Below are positions 37,576-50,300 of a stretch of DNA of 64,000 nt, piece by piece; positions within the stretch are counted from its first letter, which is position 1, and the number at the start of each line of letters is the position of its first letter. Source of the stretch: Mansonella perstans. Lineage: Eukaryota; Nematoda; Chromadorea; Rhabditida; Onchocercidae. The translations under genes were made by a program, and so were the position numbers. Where the stretch lies: contig JBAMDO010000025.1 in assembly GCA_037074765.1 (NCBI GenBank), positions 62,001 through 126,000 of the forward strand, read 5' to 3'. The notes under the pieces were generated by a model. That model was given only the letters and a program-made list of their open reading frames with translations. It was not told the origin of the DNA and made no database searches.

Positions 37576-40500
37576 AATAAGCCGTGTGAAAATGTTTTGA
37601 GCGAAGGAGTAATAGCAATTAGAAGAGTCCTCGTTTCCGCAGACCAGATATTACGTGAAATAAAGCCATGGAAGTTGATCGTCGGAACTGCTGCTGGTGT
37701 CATTCTTTTGCAGCGTGTTCGACGTATGTGGCATGCGTCAGAGCAACCAATATATTCGCGGTAAGCGTCAGACCCCACCACGATTTGTTTATGAGCTGGA
37801 CTTAAGTTTAGCCAAACCAGGTTTAGTTTAGCTCACTAATACCTTTGATTATCTAGGAAGTTGAAATGTGACTTTTGTTTTGTCTTGGCTGACTTTTATT
37901 TATTTGATTTCGGTTTGAGTGCCGCAACTCTTACATCTGCCACTAGTTTTGGAAAAATTTTTCCTAGCTATGTTTAGGGTACTTAGGCTGAACAAACAAA
38001 CTTTTCTATCCCAGGCTTCTCGGCAAAGTATTTTCTGTGATTTGTTCATTACCTCCCATACGAAAAAAGCTTGAAGAAGAGCTGGATTACACTCGGCAGA
38101 AAATTTTCCGCGAAATCCATAAATGTGACAATACTGGTCTCTTTTTTTCCATGCTTCCCGAAAATGGTATGGATAATGCAGAAATTATTAGTATAGCAGG
38201 TAGATTCTTTCAAAGTTTTGTTGTGATTAACTGATTTTTTCTGATATATCAAAAAATTTATTGAAATAATCTTTCAGAACAATATAAAGCAATGACAGAA
38301 CTCGATGTTGTAGAGGGTAAAGTGAGTGGTGCTGTATACACGGACCAGAACAGTAAACAAGGCTACTTACTTTCAAAAGTATTCATTAATCTCAATAATT
38401 TTTATTTTGCTATACAGCAAAATTCTGTTAACAAAGTTTTTATTGTTATAGATGTTTGATATTTATGCATTTGCAAATCCACTTCATCCGGATATCTTCG
38501 CTGGATGTCGGAAAATGGAAGCTGAAGTTGTTCATATTGTCTCAAGCTTATTTCATGGAGGATTGAAATGTTGTGGAACGGTATACATAAATGCTTTTTT
38601 ATTAAAGTTCCAGAACGTTAAAAGAAATTGTAGATTTTTGCAGAAATTGAAATTTCAATGCCCAAGTTGTCAGTTTGAAAAAACGAGAGATGATTTGGTA
38701 GTTTACTATTCCTACAGGTAACATCTGGTGGAACTGAGTCAATTTTATTGGCAATGCTTTCGTACCGTAACTATGCAAATGTTAAAGGTATATCGGAACC
38801 AGAAATATTAGTCCCGATCACTGCACACGCTGCATTCGACAAGGTTAATTTTGCTTGAAGTTACTGGTACTCAAATATGGATATTACAACCGCACATTTT
38901 ATTTTTGAAAACTGTCTGAAAAATCCATTTATTTCATGTTATTTGCAGGCAGCGTATTTGTTCGGTATGCGAATACGACATGTACCTGTTCAAAATGATC
39001 AAAAAGTTGATATAGATAGAATGAAACAAGCTATATCTAGCAATACCTGTGTCGTAAGTTTAGTTGAAAGACATTACTGGACTTCTTCAAAAATCTTTTC
39101 TTTAGTTTCTCATTTTATGGTATTTATGTGAGACATTTCGGGATTCATAACACGATTCTTGTATCTCTTATCACTTTTCAGCTAGTTGGGTCAGCACCAA
39201 ATTTTCCAACTGGCACAATGGATGACATTGAACGAATCGCACAAGTATGTTTAATTAGGATCTAGATTGTTAAAACTGCTTATTCAAAGTTGTTTAAGTA
39301 TTTCTGATCCCTGTAATTTTAAATTTTTGGGAAACATCTTATGAATTGCAAATCGTCAGGCTTTATCTATCTCTTTTATATAATATCGTATTCGTGACTT
39401 AAGTTGAAAATAAATCTTTTTTTCAGCTCGGACAAAGGTACGATATTCCTGTACACGTTGATGCATGTTTAGGTGGTTTCTTGATAGCTTTTATGGAAGA
39501 ATGTGGTTATCCATTACCGCTGTTTGATTTTCGTGTGCCTGGCGTTACATCAATATCATGTGACACGCACAAGGTTTGTTTTCTGCTTAGTTTTTTCATT
39601 ATTTTTGTAGTTTTTCGTTTTGCTGCTTGGCCGAAATAGACATATGTTCTTAAATACTTTCAAGAACGGAGATTCAGAAAAAAAGAACCAAATTTTAACT
39701 TATAAGATATTTATTCCCAAATTTAAATTTATAAGTTGGATTCGAATTCAGTATGGCTATGCTACAAAAGGATCCTCAGTGATACTTTATCGGGAAGGAA
39801 AGTATTTGCATAATCAATACATGTGCTTTCCAGAATGGACAGGGGGTATATATGCTACACCGACTTTTGCAGGTGTTATTTCTCGTTTACTGAATCATAA
39901 TGCCTTAAATGTTTATTTCTTTGAAATTTTATAAAGCGACAATTGCGTGTAAGAATAGGTTTTTGTATGATTAATAAAATCCCAAGATGAATATTGAGCT
40001 GGTGTAGGACTTTCATTTTTCTGAGTAATGAAATAAAAATTATTTGTTAGATGTATCATTCTCTTATCTCTATATTTAGGAAGTCGTTCTGGTCTAGCAA
40101 TATCTTTAGCGTGGGCTACTTTACTTTCTTTTGGCCGTTCTGGTTATGTGCACCGAACAAGAGAAATCATTCAATGTGCTCGCCGAATAAGTTCTGCCAT
40201 TATGGTAAATGTTAATTTCTGGAGCATACTGATGATTTATGATGCTAAATCAAATTTTCTAGATCTTTTTAAAACAAGTATCGTTTTAATGATCATAGAA
40301 TCTGATTCAGCTTTGAATTGTTAGATATTTCATGTAAGATGTATTAATTTTCAAAGTCTTAGTTCGCTTAACAAATTCGCTTAATAAAGATATGCAATAT
40401 CTTCATTTTTGAAAATTGGCAGTGCTGGATTCTGTAACAAGTGAAATAAGCGAAGTGGTTTTTTGTTGTTTTAGAATGATGTTGATGGACTTCGTCTTCT

Positions 40501-41282
40501 TGGCTCCCCTGATGTATCTATTGTTGCGTTTACTAGTGATGTTTTTAATATTTATGCCCTTGTGGATGGTATGTCTGCTCTTGGATGGAATTTAAATTCT
40601 GTCCAAAACCCAGCTGGGTAAGTTCTTAAAAAATTGTTACATTATAAGTCAGGAGTCGATGAGTAAGAAATCAGACCCTCTGACTAGTTGCAGGAAAATA
40701 TTATTTCAAAAATACATGATGCAACGACACTGATTGTGATGTGATGAAATACAAGAAAAGGGGCACTTTATTTGTTAAAGCTTTTTTATTTCAGGGCACA
40801 TATTTGTGTTACCTATAATACAGTACTTGCTAACGCATGTCAAACATTCATAGATGATTTAAGAAAAGTGGCTTTTGCTCTGATGAATGATCCAGATAAA
40901 GAAAAACGTTCAAATACGGTATTTTTTTAGAAATAAAAATTGTTCCATAACTATTTTATTGATTTAGAAAGTAAAAACACTGTCTTCTATTATGTGCCTG
41001 CCCTTTGGATGAGTTTCTTCGGAGTATTTCCGGATGCTATTTTCTTTCTGGCTCCATTCAAGGCATGTTTGAAGTGTTATGGTGAATATCTTATTTACTT
41101 ATACAATGTTTATTTACTTTCTATGAAAATTAAATGGGAAATGCGAATTATTTTTGATCTTACAGGCTGCTATATATGGTCTCGCAGCTACTATTCCTGA
41201 TAAACGATTTATCAATCGTTTAGCTTATGATTACCTAGATGCATGTTACACAGCGCCATTGCTAGAAGCTTCCAAGTGTTGA
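37573..41282 (+). CDS. spl-1: Sphingosine-1-phosphate lyase
   Basis: This PLP enzyme of the ER membrane cleaves sphingosine-1-phosphate to hexadecenal and phosphoethanolamine, the final exit from sphingolipid metabolism. Thirteen exons (37573-37760, 38015-38199, 38278-38378, 38452-38580, 38718-38843, 38949-39053, 39182-39244, 39427-39573, 39752-39872, 40080-40204, 40475-40617, 40795-40918, 41166-41282) give 1,674 bases in perfect phase, 557 aa, matching the family length (human 568). One N-terminal membrane segment follows [18 protein letters not shown]. The PLP site is SCDTHK then YGYATKGSS, with the Schiff-base lysine at residue 348. [24 protein letters not shown] and [20 protein letters not shown] are further signatures. 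All key residues seem intact, so the enzyme should be active. Confidence 0.96.
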
Positions 41283-41749
41283 TGCGATATTCTTCTTTTC
41301 ATTTTGACATAATTTTGTTACATTCATAATGCCAAAACATTTGCATATTCGTTCGCCTCCCACTTTATTTATTTCTAATCCTTCACTTTTTTTTTGTCAT
41401 TTTCTCTCTCTGCTGAAAATAGATCATATCACATCCTGAATTAATTTGATATACCATGTGCTTATTTTCCGGCATTTTTGCAAATTATTTCTCTCAAACT
41501 AATTTTAAGAATTTTCGCTGTTTAAGCTTTCGAAATAATACGCCTTTGGTATTTGATTCTGAAATGCATATCTCCATTATTCAGTATTTTATGAGGTTAT
41601 AAAAAACCACTTTTAACGTTAATTGTTAATCTTGTCCTTTCGCTAAGAGAGATTTTGCAGTTGTTGTTAGGGTTCTTTGTTTGTTTCTATGCTCCTTCTA
41701 TTTATTTTATTTCTATAAATTCGATATATTTTCATTGCTTCCAAGAATG
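41283..41749. other. Short intergenic stretch after S1P lyase
   Basis: AT-rich DNA between the S1P lyase stop and the left end of the mitochondrial insertion. No gene is seen. Confidence 0.5.
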
Positions 41750-41754
41750 ACGAT

Positions 41755-42130
41755 AATCTAGACGATCAGTATTACTAACAAAGTCACCACAATCAAAATC
41801 AAACACAGATAACGACGAGAATATTTCAGAATTTGAATATTCATCATTAAAAACAATCTAGCTCTACCATAAGTAATCTGGAGATAAAATATCATTTGGC
41901 AACCACTCGCCACCCAGCCAAATTAAAGGACACAAAGAATAATCAAAAAAAACCAAAAAAACAGAAAAAAACAAAGCTAATTCACTAAACAAAAATAAAA
42001 CGAAAACCTTGACCAAACATACGATAGTCATAAAAAGAATATTCCATACTAACATCCTTCAAAATTATATCTTTCATTCACGAAAAAAAATATGAACCAA
42101 ATAAAAAAGAACATATCCATATTTATAAAT
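41755..42130 (-). pseudogene. cox3: cox3 remnant within the NUMT
   Basis: The open frame 42055-41864 contains FSELALFFSVFLVFFDYSL and CPLIWLGGEWLP, resembling the FSEL...FF and CP...GG-WPP stretch of cytochrome oxidase subunit III. Only this part is recognisable, so the assignment rests on one region plus the order after cob. Confidence 0.6.
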
Positions 42131-42299
42131 AAAACTAAACTAATATCAAAACCTAAAAAATACGCCAATTATAGCAAGATAGTAGCTATACTCCATCTTA
42201 TGATACAAAACTTAAAAAAAAATATTTTTTAACCAACAAAGCCTGAATTTGCTATACCTATTGTACTAAAAGTAAATCTAAATAATCGATTTCCAAAAA

Positions 42300-43115
42300 A
42301 ATTAACTAAGCAAACAAAAAAAAAAAATACTAGGAAAATGTAGTAAAGTTAAAAAAAAACGTTAAAAAAGTCAAAAGGATAATCAGTAGGATAATGCGCT
42401 GCTCAAGGTAGCCAAATAAAAGACCAAACAAAAATCATCACAAGAAAATACAACACATTATCCAAAATAGAACGATAATAATAAAAGCAAGGAAAACTAA
42501 AACAAATTCAGAACTTAGCATCAAAATAACGTCAAATAACTTTCTAGGAACAGAACGTAAAATAGTAAAAGCAAACAAGAAATATCACGCTGGTACAATG
42601 TAGCTATACTGTCAGACTCAACAAAAATTATAGGATCAATTAACCTAAAAAAAAAACAGGCTAAACAGAAAAAAATGACCATTAAACTAGTAATAACTGC
42701 TGCCGCTCAATACCTTATTTGACCTCAAATTAATACATAATAGTGAAAGCAATATCTATTAATAAAAAATACATACAGATACCTTAACTATAACTTTGTT
42801 AAACGATATCTGCTGTATATCAAACCCTTAAAAATATGCAAATAAATAAATAAATAAACACAGAAGTACCATTAGAATGTAGCGCACGCACAAGTCAACC
42901 CAAATTAACGTCAAACATAACATACTGTATTGAGCTAAAAGCATCGCCTGCTGTAGAATAAAAAGTCAAAAAAAAAAAAAAAACCGATAATAATTTGAGT
43001 GATCAACATAACATCTAATATACTGCCATAGTTTCACATATAAGTCAAGGTAAAACTAGCAGGCAAAAAAACTACAGAATCAAAAATGAAACGTAAAGTT
43101 TTGGAAAAAATCTTC
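42300..43115 (-). pseudogene. cob: cob (cytochrome b) remnant within the NUMT
   Basis: Minus-strand segments read WNYGSILDVMLITQIIIGFF, AGDAFSSIQYVMFDVNLG, LVRALHSNGTSVFI and YVLI then GQIRYWAAAVITSLM, the expected order for cytochrome b. Some TGA codons fall at Trp positions, as in mitochondrial code, and other stops and length changes break the frame. The right part is better preserved than the left. Confidence 0.75.
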
Positions 43116-43369
43116 TAATCCAAAAAAAGAAATTTTAATTAAACTGAGTCCAAAAAAAAACCATTAAATCTAGCTGAGCCATAATCAGATATAGAAAATC
43201 TATTTTAATATTTCTACAACCCCCGCAGAAAACACCCTCTTCCTTCTACATTAAATCTGATCAAATTCAATAACGACAACAAAACAAAAATAATTCAAAT
43301 ACATAATAGTAGTTATAATCATAGCAAATTACATAAAAAATTAAAATCCAGATAAGAAGAAGAAAATTA

Positions 43370-44330
43370 CAATAATACCCTAACAGTCCCAGGAATAGCA
43401 ATAATTATGGTAGCAGCATTAAAATAAGTTTGAGTATCAATATCCATACCTGCGGTATGCATGTGGTGACCCCAAACAGAAGTACCCAAGACAGCAATTC
43501 AAATAGAAGCAAAAGTCTTACTTGCTTGACCGAACAAGCGATCCTTATCAGTTAAAAACAGAAGGACTAACTAATAATCCCAAAAACAGGCAGAATAATA
43601 ACATTAACTTCTGGGTGTCCAAAAAACAAATGCTGACAAAGTAAAGGACTGCCCTCTTCTTAGCATCATAAAAAGAAGTATTAAAATTACGATCAAACAA
43701 TAAAAAAATGAAGAATCGGCCAAAACAGGCACAGACAACAATAACAAAAAACAAGTTAAATAAAAATTCAAACAAACATGCTTACTTGATCCGACATCAC
43801 AGCAACAGACCGCATATTCTGGAAAGTAACTACAAAATTAATAGAATCTAACAAAGAACCAATACCTACAGTATGCAACCCCAAGATTATTACATCTAAA
43901 GATACCTCTGGTTAACTCGCTGTACTCAGAGGTGGATAAAAAGTCCAGCTACTTCCAGGCACCACCAATAAAAGAAGACTGATAAACCATTAACAAGGCT
44001 ACGAAAGTAATTCAAAAAGACAGAGCATTAACACGAGGAAAAGCTATTTCAAGAGCACCCAGCATAACAGGTAATATCCAATTACCGAAACCTCCAATCA
44101 AAACAAGTATAAACATAAAAAAAATTATTAAAACCCCATGCATAGTCAAAACAGAGTTATAAACCTGACCCCTACCAAAAAATAAATATCCATCTGGACT
44201 AGAAAGTTCAAAACGAATAATTATAGATAAAGTTGAACCACCCAATCCAGCTCAGTACTGAGAATAATATAATAAGTTTCAATAGTCTCATGGTTGTTAA
44301 CACTATTATAAATTCTGTACTTCATAAAAT
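43370..44330 (-). pseudogene. cox1: cox1 remnant within the NUMT
   Basis: The segment 44245-44012 reads GGSTLSIIIRFELSSPDGYL and then IGGFGNWILPVMLGALEIAF, clear cytochrome oxidase subunit I. Just upstream an in-frame TGA sits where the mitochondrial code reads Trp (QYW-AGLGGST). Further down, LLFDRNFNTSFYD is followed by a one-base frame change, after which [17 protein letters not shown] resumes in another frame. [19 protein letters not shown] at about 43470-43410 is the last recognisable part. The expected following KVFSW region and the C-terminus are absent. Confidence 0.88.
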
Positions 44331-44359
44331 TACCAAAAATCATCCCACAAAAAATATTA

Positions 44360-45470
44360 GTATCAAATAACAAAAACAAACCAAAAAAAAATTATAAAGC
44401 ATAGACATAAGAGGTAAACAAATAATACTACGTCCATCGAAAATAAAACTAATCTTATTCCCCACCAAAAACCAAATCATACCTTAAACAGAATAATTAA
44501 AGGAAACCAAACAATAAACAAACAAAAAAAAAAAAAAAAAAAAAACACAGTACAACAGAAAATAGAACTAAACCAATTTGACATCATAATACTCAGAAAA
44601 GAAATAGAAATCATAGTCGAATAAAACATCAAACTAAATAAAATACTAACATTGAAATATCCACGTCAATAATAAACTAAACGACTATCAGGAGTATGAT
44701 AAAATTCTCCAATAAAACAAAATATTAAAACAGAAATATATCCATAGGCCAATATTATAACTAAAGACATTTTTTTACCATAATACAATATTCTAATTTC
44801 CGACAGTAGCTCAAACCTTATATGACAAATAGAAGAATAAGCTGTTAAAGACTTACAATTACTCTGCATCGTACAAATAAAAGAATAAAAAACCATCCTA
44901 ATCAAAGAAAACAAAAACAATAACTCCATATTAAAATAATTCAAAGACTTGATAATACGATAAAGCCCAGCACCCCAACTTCAACACAATTCCTGCCAAA
45001 ATCATTCTAGTCCTAGTGGAGGCCTCAACATGCATTTGGAGCAATAATACATGCAAAAAATAAATAGGGAAATTCACCAAAAAACACATTCTCAAAAAAA
45101 TACAAACTCAAAAGTCAAAAAAAAAAACGTAATAAACAAAATTTAAAAAACAAAAAACACGGCTATAAAAAAATAAATAACGCAAATCGAAAAACAAAGT
45201 ATAAAAAATTAAATGATAGCAAACACTAATTTTTTCTACCTGACGGTCAAAACCTAATAAAGAAAATAAGACAGGCAACGTAGTCAACTCTTAAAAATAA
45301 CAAACCGTCCAGAGCAAAAAAAGAACTAAGAAAGACAATAAAACAGATACAAAAGATTAAACTATTCACCGACTCAGATACACAAATAAATCCCAAAACA
45401 AATACACTCAGAAAAGGTGAAAAAACAAAATTAAAAGACGAAAAACATAAAAACGCCACAGCAAGGATGT
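44360..45470 (-). pseudogene. nad4: nad4 remnant within the NUMT
   Basis: Minus-strand translation shows QMHVEASTSTRMILAGIVLK, KSLTAYSSICHIRF and LAYGYISVLIFCFIGEFYH, all conserved NADH dehydrogenase subunit 4 motifs. These lie in different frames (around 45040-44970 and 44944-44666). A hydrophobic stretch at 45459-45247 is probably the N-terminal part. Interrupted and non-functional. Confidence 0.75.
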
Positions 45471-45690
45471 TCTAATGCACCTAACAAAACACAGTTAAAA
45501 AATAATAGAAACAAGCAAATCAAAAAACATAGTAAAACAGCAAGGAAAGTCAAATACAAACTGAATAAATTCTCCTAATTACAAATTTTTAAAAACTGAA
45601 ACAGCCTAAAAAACAAAAAAAACCAACACAAGAAACTAAATAAACTAAATAATCATAATATTTCAAACCAAAGTTAAACTCAGCCGTAGA

Positions 45691-47396
45691 CAAGAATTAA
45701 TGACCTAACTCGATAGATTCACAATTTATGAAAAGCAATGATAGAAATGTTGTAGTATCTTGAAAGCTTTCATATTCGAAAGAGAGTATTATCCTACCAT
45801 TGCTAATATTCATATTTCTGTTTGTTACAACCTTAGAAATTCATTTATTCGTAGGAGCATCATTGGAAGAACTGAAAAGGGTGATACTAAATATTTGAGA
45901 CGCGGCAATCTTAAAACCTTGAGAGTCTGCAATATAAATGCATAAAGGTTTCAGCTTTTCCATGTAATCGGAATGAAATTGGTTTGAAATTTGAATGTGC
46001 GACAGAAAGCGGCTAAAATTGAAGGATTGAAAAAATCATTTGATTTTCTGTAACCTAAATTGCCCGTGATATCTTGATATGATTGTACCAATTATTTTGC
46101 AGAAATGGAATGTTGAGATCAATAAAAGGAATGAATGAATGCAGGTCAGCATTACAGCAGTCTACTGTTTAGTGCTGAAAAGTGCGGTGAATTGAACAGT
46201 TAGTTTAGTGACCTTGAAATCACTGATCATTCGCACAAACCTCTCAATTTACTACTTATATATATGAATGCCTGTTTTACGAGCTACTTTCCAGAAAATA
46301 TTTTCAAGTTCGAGTCAGCCATTTGTCCGCGGGAGAGAATAGAGTCATGCGCATTGTGTTCACATTACAACAATGGGAAGCTGATCGGATAATCTTAAAA
46401 GCTGCATTTGAATAATAACTTCTAGGGGGTAAGTTTATTGCATTTACCAAAGATATAATAATGGAATCCTAATTGCTAGAAATTTCTTTCATACATCTGA
46501 ATTTATGAATTTCATCATCTATTATCACTCACTTCAGGTTTGCTGATTTTTATTAGACGGTGCATGTTTCGCCAAGTAGAAAATTGCATTTTAATAAAAC
46601 TAATTATAACATGTGATGTGAAATAATTTTTAAGTTGTCCAGACTTCCAAAACTCTTTTGTAAGTAGACTAAATTTTTTTTTTGAAATACACATCTTCGA
46701 AAATCGTTGTGGTGTAGTTTGAAAAACTGACCTTAGCTGCTCGAACATCCGGGCTATTGAAGCTTAAGAGGAAAATACATAATTCACATTTAGCTACTGA
46801 ATGAAGTTCAAATCTGACATTTCTGATACAAAAAAGATTGTGTGTTAATTGTATGTGCAATTAATGTACAGTTACCAGTTGCACAGCATCAAAATGATCT
46901 CTGTTCCCTTTGCAAGTGTTCAATTTTTGCGTAAAATTACATCGGTGATACTTTATCCACTGTCATTAATTCAGCGTTGCTCCTACCCTGCCTTTGAAAG
47001 ATTAAAAAGATTTATCAAACGATCACTTCGTAATTGGGTGATTTAATTGATTTAATTCGCATGATAATTAAGACACTTGAAGTTGACATTCTTCAACTGC
47101 TCCCTTCCCATTGCAATATCTTAAACCCCTTGTTTACATTATTTGTAATCATTTAAACATAACTTGATTTTTAACCAGCAACTCTACACACTCTTTAAAT
47201 CAATGTTTTATCGTAGTTTCTCAAAAAATTTTTCATCGATTACAATACCGCCTTTCTTACCAGTTTAGAAGTGCATCTCAGATTTGCCATATTTGATAAC
47301 TTGCTTGAATTGACTCAGGATTCTTCAGGAATTCCAGTCGTTCCTTATAGATGATGATTTGCAGTTTTTAATTTCATTTATTCTATAATTTTGTAG
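45691..47396. other. Intergenic DNA before the ANKFN1-like gene
   Basis: Base composition returns to the nuclear pattern. No gene or tRNA could be supported. 5' exons of the ANKFN1-like gene may lie here. Confidence 0.45.
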
Positions 47397-50300
47397 TTGT
47401 AACTGCAATTCGACGATGTAAAAACGTAAATCGAATGATCAAAATATTAAATACTAAAACTTTTATAAAAGATAAAGATGAATGGGTGGATTCAAATGGT
47501 ATGAGTTTTTTCTTATTCTTTTGATTAAATGTTAGCATTAGAACAAATCTGTTATTTTGAAATTTTCTTTTATTTGGTTGCTTGAAAACCTGAAACTATT
47601 TAATATAAAATGGCAGGATTTTAGGGCTTTTCACTTTGTTATTCATAAAAAATTAATGCAGAGAACTTTAGGAGCGCTATTAGCTATTGAGACAAACGAT
47701 GAAGATATGTTAAGAATGATACTGTCCAAAACAAACATAACGTTTGATGCTCGGATTGACGATGCATACCTAGACGAATGGACACTGCTTGAGTTTGCCT
47801 TAATGCTTGGTCATCGACAGTGTGCTGAAGTATTATTACAAAATGGAGCGACAATTGATGTTGAATGTGAGTATCGCATGGTCTTGTATTTATATTTTAG
47901 TTTCCTTTTTCTTTTTTGATTGTTTTCATGATCCATGCCATTTAGGCATAAAATCTCAAAAGTTTAGGATTTTACAATTTGTTATTCATGAAAAAATGGG
48001 ATTCAACTTTCGTTTCACTCAAAATATTTAAGCATGTCCGCTAGAACGTCGTTTGCAACAAGTTCGAGAAAACACCGAATTAATTGTTGAGGAAATTCGA
48101 TTTTTAAAGACCACTAACATTCAAAATGAAGTGAGCAAATTGCATATGCATTTTCTATATTGGATCAAATTTACTAAAACTTTTAATGGAAACTACAATC
48201 CTTCGAAAAAGAGGAACTCATCTTATTTTATCCATGAAAAAATTTTTAATTATTTTTGGTTATATAGGAAACAAGTAATTCAGCATTTTGCAGGATAAAA
48301 AGATAGACTATCTAGAGAAGCGTCTACTACAAATGAAAAAAATGAAGGTTGTTTTGGAAAATACTCTTGTTCCTGGACCATTAACCAACGTTGAAGTAGT
48401 TGTTTCAGCATCAGATCAATTAACAGTAAGTTGGAAAGATGTTCGCCAACAAAATATGGGTTTTATTGTAAACTATAAAGGTTTGTGTTTCACAATTCCA
48501 CTATCTTAAAATTAAGTATGAAATTATGGGGTTTATAAAATGTAAAGACTTTAGTTGAATGGAGCTTGTGTGACGATTTCGACTGTATCGAGGGAAGCTT
48601 GCTTGTGGATACTGTTACGAAAAACTGTGTAATGATATCTGAACTGAAACGTGGGTTACGATATTCTGTGCGCGTTAGTGCTGCATCTATTAGAGGTTTT
48701 GGTCAGCCAACCTTGGCAACACCTCAGTCGCTATTGCTTTCAAGTAGTTTATAGAATTTTAATAAAAATTCCGTCAAGGCTTTTTTTTTTTATTGCAAGA
48801 CATGTTTCTAAAGTAACTATTGTTTTTTATATAATCGACTAAATCCCCATAAAATTTGGTTTTATGTTGGGTGGACGTACCGAATAGCTTGCAGCAACAT
48901 AATCGCTTAGACGATATTTCGAAACTTCTTCTGGATATTGAAAAGTATCGTTCATCTCCAGTTTGGCAGACATGTGAGCATTAATTAAATTTGAGTTGAT
49001 ATTTAGTTTTTTTCGGAAATTCAAATCTTTTGGGCTCTAATTTTTAATAATTACATCATAAGATCCAATTTTATGCTTGAACTAAAATCAAAAATGATTT
49101 GCAGTATTTCCCAAATCAAGTAAAATAATCGGCAAGAAGAAAAAAGGAAGTATAAAAAACCTCTTTGCTGGTAGTTTCCGGTCTTTTAAAGTTATGCAAA
49201 GGTAATTTTGAAATACACAGATATGTGCATATGTAGGCTTGTGAAAGCATATTAGCTCAAATTTCTTCTTGACACTTTATGAAAAGGCATCATATTATCT
49301 AAGCTTCGGTAAAAAGCTGGTTTGAATAAATTTATGAATCTGGATTTTCAAATTATGTATTATGTATTCAGTGCTTTACAGGGGTATCTATTTAGTGAGT
49401 ATCATTTACTCAGAAATGAAAGTATGTACTGTTGAAGATTATTTTCCGGTTATTCTTATTGATCAAACGCAGTTTTGCATCAAGGAAGTAAGTTTAAATT
49501 TTATTTTCCTGGATGTTGCTAAATTCTGAGATTCCTTTAGAAAGAAATAAGTTTGAAATTACAAATATCTTCCAATTTAAGTTGGTCTTTTTCAGGATGA
49601 GATGTACTGGGCAATAAAACTCTCATTAGCCTGGGATGAAATGCACAGTTTGCAGGAAGCAAATAATTCATGCTCGCCGAATTCTCATTTTCGCAGTAAA
49701 TTCATCGATGCTGCGACAGAAATGCATGCGGCTCTTGGAGTAAAAGATATCGGAAGGTTATTATTTGCTTATGAAACAAAATGGGAAGTTTTTTGTAAGT
49801 CGATTTATTGATGAAAATCAGACATGAAAGATTGCAAACTTTTAATTTTTTCAGAGTGTATTATCAGCCAATTGTAGATAAAATAAATTCGGTTTCTTTT
49901 ATTGTTACTGTTCGTTTTGTAAAAGGATTACATATCGTTCAGGTATCTTTACATTCTTTCTAGTAAATTTGGTAGAACTGACCATTCCTCCTTTTTCGAA
50001 ACTTTTCTAATTCTGCTACACAGAAGTTTGGCCTTTCAACAGAATTTTCGATTTTATTTTTTGCTGAAGACATAACAATCACCCAGTGAAACGATCTCGT
50101 TGCTAGACAGATTGATAATTTATTGCATCAGTTTGATACAATAAGTATTTTCCTAGGATGCTTGAAGTGTTTAGTGCACATGTCTCACCGTATCGTCTCA
50201 TTATTCACTCTGCAATAGGATATTTAGGTCGGATTTTGAGACTTCATATACCTGTAGAAGTTGCGCTCAAGCATGTCCACATTTTATGTATTTATTGCAT

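Larger units (their letters stand above)
41750..45690 (-). pseudogene. Nuclear mitochondrial DNA insertion (NUMT), about 3.9 kb
   Basis: The plus strand suddenly becomes A and C rich with very little G, mirroring the T and G rich coding strand of nematode mtDNA. The minus strand carries, in order, remnants of nad4, cox1, cob and cox3, the relative order expected in filarial mtDNA (nad4, cox1, nad6, cob, cox3). The cox1 C-terminus and nad6 are missing. Frames are broken by indels and stops, so this is not a living mitochondrial genome fragment but a decayed nuclear copy. The edges are judged from the base-composition change and are approximate. Confidence 0.88.

Noticed and set aside
43548..45459. 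Treating the mitochondrial-like open frames as expressed nuclear genes
   Set aside because: They are pieces of nad4 and cox1 with frameshifts, mitochondrial-code TGA codons and missing parts.
46260..46340. A possible tRNA suggested by a TTCGAGTC-like loop
   Set aside because: No cloverleaf with a matching acceptor stem could be drawn around it.
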